DNA of 36,756 nt from Candidatus Fermentithermobacillaceae bacterium (GTDB lineage: Bacteria > Bacillota > Sulfobacillia > Fermentithermobacillales > Fermentithermobacillaceae): the NCBI GenBank assembly GCA_012842685.1, contig DUSI01000008.1:1-36756 (forward strand), read 5' to 3'. Under the pieces are notes generated by a model. That model had not been told where the DNA came from and made no database searches. It saw only the letters and a list, made by a program, of their open reading frames with translations. This document shows positions 33,637 through 36,756 of this stretch, piece by piece (position 1 is the stretch's first letter; each line of letters starts with the position of its first letter). The position numbers and the translations under genes are program-made.

Positions 33637-33786
33637 AGTTAGCCTAATCGAAATATCCGGACCCGCTAAATCCGGACAATCTTAAGGCTCCGCTAAGAAC
33701 GTACGCCGCCGGCCCGAAAGTTGAATTCTCCGCGAGCTCGGACAATCCTCTACTCCTAGCCTGAGGCCTCCTTCCCTTTCACCTCC
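33637..33786 (-). promoter_or_regulatory. upstream region of the HD-GYP unit with short direct repeats
   Basis: 150 bases without a gene. CGGACAATC occurs twice (33673-33681, 33739-33747) and ATCCGGAC twice (33655-33662, 33670-33677), giving three TC(C)GGAC-type copies. Minus-strand TTGTCC with ATATTT 17 bases downstream (33652-33680) is a weak promoter candidate. CCTGAGG/CCTCAGG (33760-33766, 33785-33791) can form a hairpin at the end of the upstream gene, without T-run. Confidence 0.35.
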
Positions 33787-34437
33787 TCAGGCATCTCCCG
33801 TGACCAGCTGGGCAAATTTCCTGTTGATCGCATCAAGGGTTGCCTTGACCACTGCCTCCCTGTCGTCATGGGAGACGGGGCAAGAACCGGTTAGGAGCTG
33901 GTCTTTCCCGAAGGCGAACAGGCGAACCGATACGAGCGCGATACGGGTGGAGCGAGAAGACGTAATGCTCACGTCCTCGACTACGAAAGAGACATCGGGA
34001 GTAAGGTACTGGGACAGAGCGTTCACCGTCGCCAGGGCAGCAAGCCAGAGCCAATTCTTCGCGGTAGGAACGCCGTCTGCCGTCCCCATGACCTCGTTGT
34101 TGCCCATCTTGAGGTAGACATTGACTTCCGCCGAGTCGGCCTCCGATACGATCTCGACCTTCCTGAGCTGGACCCGCTTCTCCTGCCTGCCCGGATCGCC
34201 TCCCAGCTGGGCTATGGATATCTTCCGCTTGTCAATAGGGGTCCCGAAGGCGGCGATCAAAGTAGACTCCACATCCCGGGCAATGAGCTTCACGGGCCTC
34301 CCCGGACCGGCCAGGACGTGGATCTCCTCAATGGAGCCCTCTGGGCCAAGCACCGCCCTCGCCGTCACCACGTCTCTTATCCGTTTGAGGGTGTCTTCGT
34401 ACTCTTTAGCCGAGACAGTTCGCTTGTCGGCCGGCAT
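33787..34437 (-). CDS. protein of unknown function
   Basis: 216 residues, ATG with GGGTGAG about 5 bases upstream. I do not recognise a named family with certainty. Residues 12-75 (YEDTLKRIRDVVTARAVLG, EIHVLAGPGRPVKLIARDVE, GTPIDKRKISIAQL) look like a small alpha/beta domain with a conserved pattern of the kind IxEIHVLA...RPxK...RDVxSxL...DxRKISIAQ. The rest (95-216) is a second beta-alpha domain (VEIVSEADSAEVNVYLKMG, VSFVVEDVSITSSRSTRIALVSV) rather like a duplication of shape. No signal peptide, membrane helix or metal motif is visible, so it is cytoplasmic. It is 38 bases downstream of the gene at 34476-35642 and surely shares its transcript, with hpf further upstream. Confidence 0.75.
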   Translation of the reverse strand: MPADKRTVSAKEYEDTLKRIRDVVTARAVLGPEGSIEEIHVLAGPGRPVKLIARDVESTLIAAFGTPIDKRKISIAQLGGDPGRQEKRVQLRKVEIVSEADSAEVNVYLKMGNNEVMGTADGVPTAKNWLWLAALATVNALSQYLTPDVSFVVEDVSITSSRSTRIALVSVRLFAFGKDQLLTGSCPVSHDDREAVVKATLDAINRKFAQLVTGDA

Positions 34438-34475
34438 GCCTTCTCACCCTATTCCTCTTTCCCCACACCGCTCCG

Positions 34476-35642
34476 CTACGGTCTGACGCCTCTCGAAAGC
34501 GAATATGTGTTGTACCTGTAACCCGACGCCTCGCGTTCCTTGACGATCATCTCCGCTATAAGCCAGAGCCCCGCGGCCACCAGGCTATGGCCTCCCAGGA
34601 CAACCGGAATCCTGGCGCTACGGGCACACCTTGTGAACTCGCGCGTCCACGGATCCTCTATCAAGTCGTACCTTCCGAGATCTGACTGAAACCGGTCCCA
34701 GTCAGTGAGCTGTTTCTTCAAGTGACCGAATATCACCCTCGAGTCGATGAAAGCAACATCGGCCGTCCTGGCGAGGTAGTCGAAGAACTTCTCCGGCCCC
34801 ACTTCCTCGATCATGAACCCGAGGAGCGAGACTACCTCGCCTCTCTCCTCCCGGCCTAATGCCTTCATACCTCTTTCTTCGGAAAAAACGCGCATCCTGT
34901 GAACCATGTTGGAATTTATGTACTGGATCACCGCGGGCCCGACTCTTCCCACAACGGCAACTTCCTTGGACTGCTGTCTGAGGACTTCCATAGCCGCCTC
35001 AAGTGTATCCCTCGGCCAGTCCAGGGCATCTATGGCCCTTTTGGCCCTAGGGCCGCACATGGGATGCATGCCCAGCACGAGAAAATCGGTCGGCGTATCG
35101 AGGTCGAAGTTCACCCGGCCCGAGTTCGGGATGAGGACCCGGCGCATCCCAATCTCCCTGAGAAGATTGCCGAGAGGGTTGTCTTTGTTGGGAAGGTCGA
35201 TCTCGTCAATGGCCCTGGCAGGCGCAAAGGCCACCAAGTCCGCCGACTGCACATTGTTCATCACGACCAGGTTCCTCTCCCGCTTGAGAGCCACGGCTAT
35301 GTCGGAGAACTCCTCTGCAGTGATAAGGGGAGCTGCCGCTCCTCCCATGTAGATCACGTTCTCGATACCGTATTTGACAATGACCTCGCGAAGCCGTTTC
35401 CCGAAATGGAAAGGCCTTGCGCCCGGCGGTTCGAAGTCTACGCTGACACCCATCTCTCGCGCGGCCTCCGCAAGGTCTGCGTAGCTCGTCACGAGGATGA
35501 CCTCATCGATCTCTTCGACGACCTTCAGCTTCTCACAAGTGTCCAGGACGACTTCCCTACGCAGGGACGCAATAAGCGAGTCCAGCTCGGTCCTGGCTTG
35601 TCCACCTTCGAAGATGACAAGGGTAACGCGCGGTTCCAGCAT
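34476..35642 (-). CDS. nucleotidyltransferase-like (GT-A fold) protein of unknown function
   Basis: 388 residues, ATG with GAGGAA 7 bases upstream, 4 bases after the hpf stop. The first 200 residues resemble NTP-transferase/CofC-MobA type folds: IDEVILVTSYADLAEAAREM, a short F-rich loop (ARPFHFGKRLREVIVKYG), ENVIYMGGAAAPLITAEEF, the NNVQSADLVAF stretch, NPLGNLLRE and a late NFDLDTPTDFLVLG. The N-terminal glycine-rich NTP loop (LAAGxGTRM type) is not present, so catalytic activity is uncertain. The second half (205-388) is mostly helical, with a conserved YINSNMVHRMRVF and VVLGGHSLVAAGLWLIAEM. No membrane segment is convincing. Its tight link to hpf suggests expression with starvation or stress responses. 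Confidence 0.7.
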   Translation of the reverse strand: MLEPRVTLVIFEGGQARTELDSLIASLRREVVLDTCEKLKVVEEIDEVILVTSYADLAEAAREMGVSVDFEPPGARPFHFGKRLREVIVKYGIENVIYMGGAAAPLITAEEFSDIAVALKRERNLVVMNNVQSADLVAFAPARAIDEIDLPNKDNPLGNLLREIGMRRVLIPNSGRVNFDLDTPTDFLVLGMHPMCGPRAKRAIDALDWPRDTLEAAMEVLRQQSKEVAVVGRVGPAVIQYINSNMVHRMRVFSEERGMKALGREERGEVVSLLGFMIEEVGPEKFFDYLARTADVAFIDSRVIFGHLKKQLTDWDRFQSDLGRYDLIEDPWTREFTRCARSARIPVVLGGHSLVAAGLWLIAEMIVKEREASGYRYNTYSLSRGVRP

Positions 35643-35646
35643 TTTT

Positions 35647-36159
35647 CTATTCCTCAGGTTCTATGAGGCCGTAATTGCCGTCTTTCCGCCTGTACACCAC
35701 GTTGACCGTATCGGTTTCCGCATTGTGGAAAACGTAGAAGTCATGGCCCAAGAGCTCCATCTGCATGGTAGCTTCTTCGGGAGTCATGGGCTTCATGGGG
35801 AACCGTTTCACTTTGACTATACGCGGAGCTTCCATTTCCTCGCGGGGAACGGACGAGATCTCCACTTTATCGCGCCTGAAAAGCCTGGTGCGGTACTTCT
35901 CGATCTGCTTTTCGAGTTTTTCAACAACGTTATCCACCGAGCTGAAAGCGTCCCTTGCCGACTCCTCAGCCCTGAGTAGATAGCCGTTTAGCGGCACGGT
36001 AACTTCAACCACGTAGTTGTCCCGTTCGGTCGAGAATGTTACTTGAACCGAAAGGGGATCCTGTTTGATGAAGCGGTCGATCTTGGAGAGCCTCTTCTCT
36101 GCATACTGCTTGAGAGTCGGGTTCACATCGATGTTCTTGCCTCTCACGTTGATTTCCAT
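35647..36159 (-). CDS. hpf: ribosome hibernation promoting factor, long form
   Basis: 170 residues from the ATG at 36159, chosen because GGGAGGT stands 7 bases upstream and the family start MEINVRGKNIDVNPTLKQYA follows; the frame is open for about 49 more codons upstream. Residues 1-100 are the S30AE/YfiA domain that occupies the decoding centre region of the 30S subunit (KRLSKIDRFI, VQVTFSTERDNYVVEVTVPL). Residues 115-170 are the C-terminal domain (IVKVKRFPMKPMTPEEA, MELLGHDFYVFHNAETD) that dimerises and ties two 70S ribosomes into 100S particles. This long form is typical of Bacillota. TAATAT (36191-36196, minus strand) may be the -10 box of its promoter, with a poor -35. Confidence 0.96.
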   Translation of the reverse strand: MEINVRGKNIDVNPTLKQYAEKRLSKIDRFIKQDPLSVQVTFSTERDNYVVEVTVPLNGYLLRAEESARDAFSSVDNVVEKLEKQIEKYRTRLFRRDKVEISSVPREEMEAPRIVKVKRFPMKPMTPEEATMQMELLGHDFYVFHNAETDTVNVVYRRKDGNYGLIEPEE

Positions 36160-36190
36160 TTGACCGACCTCCCAAGAGAACCTTTGCGCT

Positions 36191-36218
36191 ATATTATTCC
36201 CTGCCAGGAGAATGAATC
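36191..36218 (-). promoter_or_regulatory. possible promoter of hpf
   Basis: Minus strand TAATAT at 36191-36196 preceded at 16 bases by GATTCA. The -10 is good, the -35 poor. It lies about 30 bases before the hpf ATG, a sensible place, but an activator or other sigma factor would be needed for strength. Confidence 0.3.
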
Positions 36219-36354
36219 CTTCCATCTGTTGCCTCGCGGCACATCCGACCCCGTTCGACGTATGGGACACCGCCTCGGCTATCTTCGACATGTCCTGACA
36301 ATCCACAGCGATATCCCCATGACAAAATCCATCCCTAACTGGATATCAACAGAA

Positions 36355-36372
36355 TTATTCACATTATCCACA
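36355..36372 (+). promoter_or_regulatory. two adjacent DnaA boxes
   Basis: TTATTCACA (36355-36363) is directly followed by TTATCCACA (36364-36372). Both match the DnaA consensus TTATNCACA, in the same orientation, without a gap. They stand 20 bases upstream of the -35 box of the cold-shock promoter and in the shared region with hpf. A weaker copy, CAATCCACA, is at 36299-36307. Confidence 0.6.
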
Positions 36373-36392
36373 AGCATGGGTCAAAATGTCTG

Positions 36393-36421
36393 TTGACTCC
36401 CCCTCAGGGGAATGCTATAGT
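36393..36421 (+). promoter_or_regulatory. promoter of the cold-shock gene
   Basis: -35 TTGACT (36393-36398), 17-base spacer, -10 TATAGT (36416-36421). The spacer contains a perfect CCCCT-C-AGGGG palindrome (36400-36410). A start near 36428 gives a leader of about 70 bases. Confidence 0.8.
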
Positions 36422-36446
36422 GCCAGCACGAGCAGAAAGCTCCATG

Positions 36447-36473
36447 AGACGACGCGGCCGGGACCCGTCGTCT
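36447..36473 (+). promoter_or_regulatory. hairpin in the cold-shock mRNA leader
   Basis: AGACGACG (36447-36454) pairs perfectly with CGTCGTCT (36466-36473) around an 11-base loop; GG/CC inside the loop may add pairs. It ends 7 bases before the AGGAGG ribosome site (36481-36486). Cold-shock mRNAs are often controlled by leader structure, so a temperature role is possible but unproven. Confidence 0.5.
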
Positions 36474-36497
36474 GCAATTTAGGAGGAATGTCCCGAA

Positions 36498-36698
36498 ATG
36501 CAAGGTAGAGTCAAATGGTTTAACGCGGAAAAGGGTTACGGTTTCATCGAGCGCGACGACGGTCCGGACGTATTCGTCCACTACACTGCCATCCAGAGCG
36601 AAGGGTTCCGTACCCTCAACCAGGGCGACTATGTCGAGTTCGATATCGTCGAGGGTCCCAAGGGGCTGCAGGCAGCGAACGTAGTTAAGACCTCGTAG
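36498..36698 (+). CDS. cspA: cold-shock domain protein
   Basis: 66 residues, the standard length. Both RNA-binding motifs are present: RNP1-like KGYGFIE (about 12-18) and RNP2-like VFVHYTAI (about 25-32), with the start [20 protein letters not shown] typical of CspA/CspB. These OB-fold proteins bind single-stranded RNA and act as RNA chaperones and antiterminators. AGGAGG lies 11 bases before the ATG. It is a single-gene transcript with its own promoter, a structured leader and a strong terminator. It is divergent from hpf, another growth-arrest gene, with which it shares the control region. Confidence 0.97.
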   Translation: MQGRVKWFNAEKGYGFIERDDGPDVFVHYTAIQSEGFRTLNQGDYVEFDIVEGPKGLQAANVVKTS

Positions 36699-36724
36699 TT
36701 ACCGGCAAGAAACCTAAGGAAAAC

Positions 36725-36749
36725 AAAGCCCCGGACACCCGGGGCTTTT
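36725..36749 (+). terminator. intrinsic terminator of the cold-shock gene
   Basis: AAAGCCCCGG pairs with CCGGGGCTTT around the loop ACAC, and the stem runs into TTTT (36746-36749). This is a classical Rho-independent terminator about 27 bases after the stop codon, and the clearest terminator in the window. Confidence 0.93.
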
Positions 36750-36756
36750 CCATTGC

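Noticed and set aside
36299-36421. Replication origin suggested by DnaA boxes
   Set aside because: Only two good boxes, no AT-rich unwinding region and no dnaA or dnaN nearby. A regulatory role is more likely.
1-36756. tRNA, rRNA, IS element, prophage, integrase sites, CRISPR
   Set aside because: I looked through the gaps between genes and saw no cloverleaf ends, transposase frames, terminal inverted repeats or spaced repeat arrays.

Overview
The window is GC-rich bacterial chromosome with the gene content and gene order of a Bacillota (Firmicutes), probably a Clostridia- or Limnochordia-like lineage. The evidence is the rapZ-yvcK-whiA cluster, an ftsE-ftsX-peptidase-ctp-minJ-like-uvr order resembling that around Bacillus minJ and uvrBA, a csaB/tagA pair for secondary cell-wall polymer, a long-form hpf, and a c-di-AMP riboswitch. 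Starts are often TTG or GTG with strong GGAGG-type ribosome sites. I see no tRNA, rRNA, insertion sequence, prophage or CRISPR array. Apart from one disrupted transporter gene, it reads as ordinary vertically inherited chromosome.

Layout. 1-2467 (+): the end of rapZ, then yvcK and whiA, each overlapping the next by 4 bases. 2531-4674 (-): a three-gene module of a DUF2089 zinc-ribbon/HTH regulator, a DUF4097 beta-ladder protein and a small SHOCT-like protein, read from a consensus promoter with a palindrome over its -10 box. 4684-5323: a non-coding stretch of about 640 bases with a promoter and a clear cyclic di-AMP (ydaO/yuaA) riboswitch on the plus strand. 5324-10942 (+): a peptide ABC transporter operon (binding protein, two permeases, two ATPases).

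11019-23182 (-): uvrC, uvrA and uvrB, a MinJ-like PDZ membrane protein, a CtpA protease, a coiled-coil M23 peptidase, ftsX and ftsE. Read 5' to 3' this is ftsE to uvrC. 23289-25926 (-): a split transketolase and a WecG/TagA glycosyltransferase. 26123-27223 (+): csaB from its own promoter. 27208-33623 (-): a secreted or anchored coiled-coil protein of unknown function, prfB with its programmed +1 frameshift, secA, a DUF5317 membrane protein, an HD-GYP membrane protein and a 25-codon leader peptide. 33787-36159 (-): two genes of unknown function and hpf. 36307-36756 (+): a regulatory region with tandem DnaA boxes, a cold-shock gene and its terminator.

The most unusual object is the binding-protein gene under the riboswitch. 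Its two halves are in swapped order: the lipoprotein leader is followed by the family's C-terminal part, which runs directly into the family's N-terminal part. It therefore looks circularly permuted, and an in-frame TAG also interrupts it. Total coding length is close to a normal family member, so little has been lost. Whether this is biology (a permuted, read-through or decaying lipoprotein) or an assembly fault cannot be decided from the sequence alone. The second point of interest is the DUF2089/DUF4097/SHOCT module, in which all three proteins carry the same short helical hairpin.
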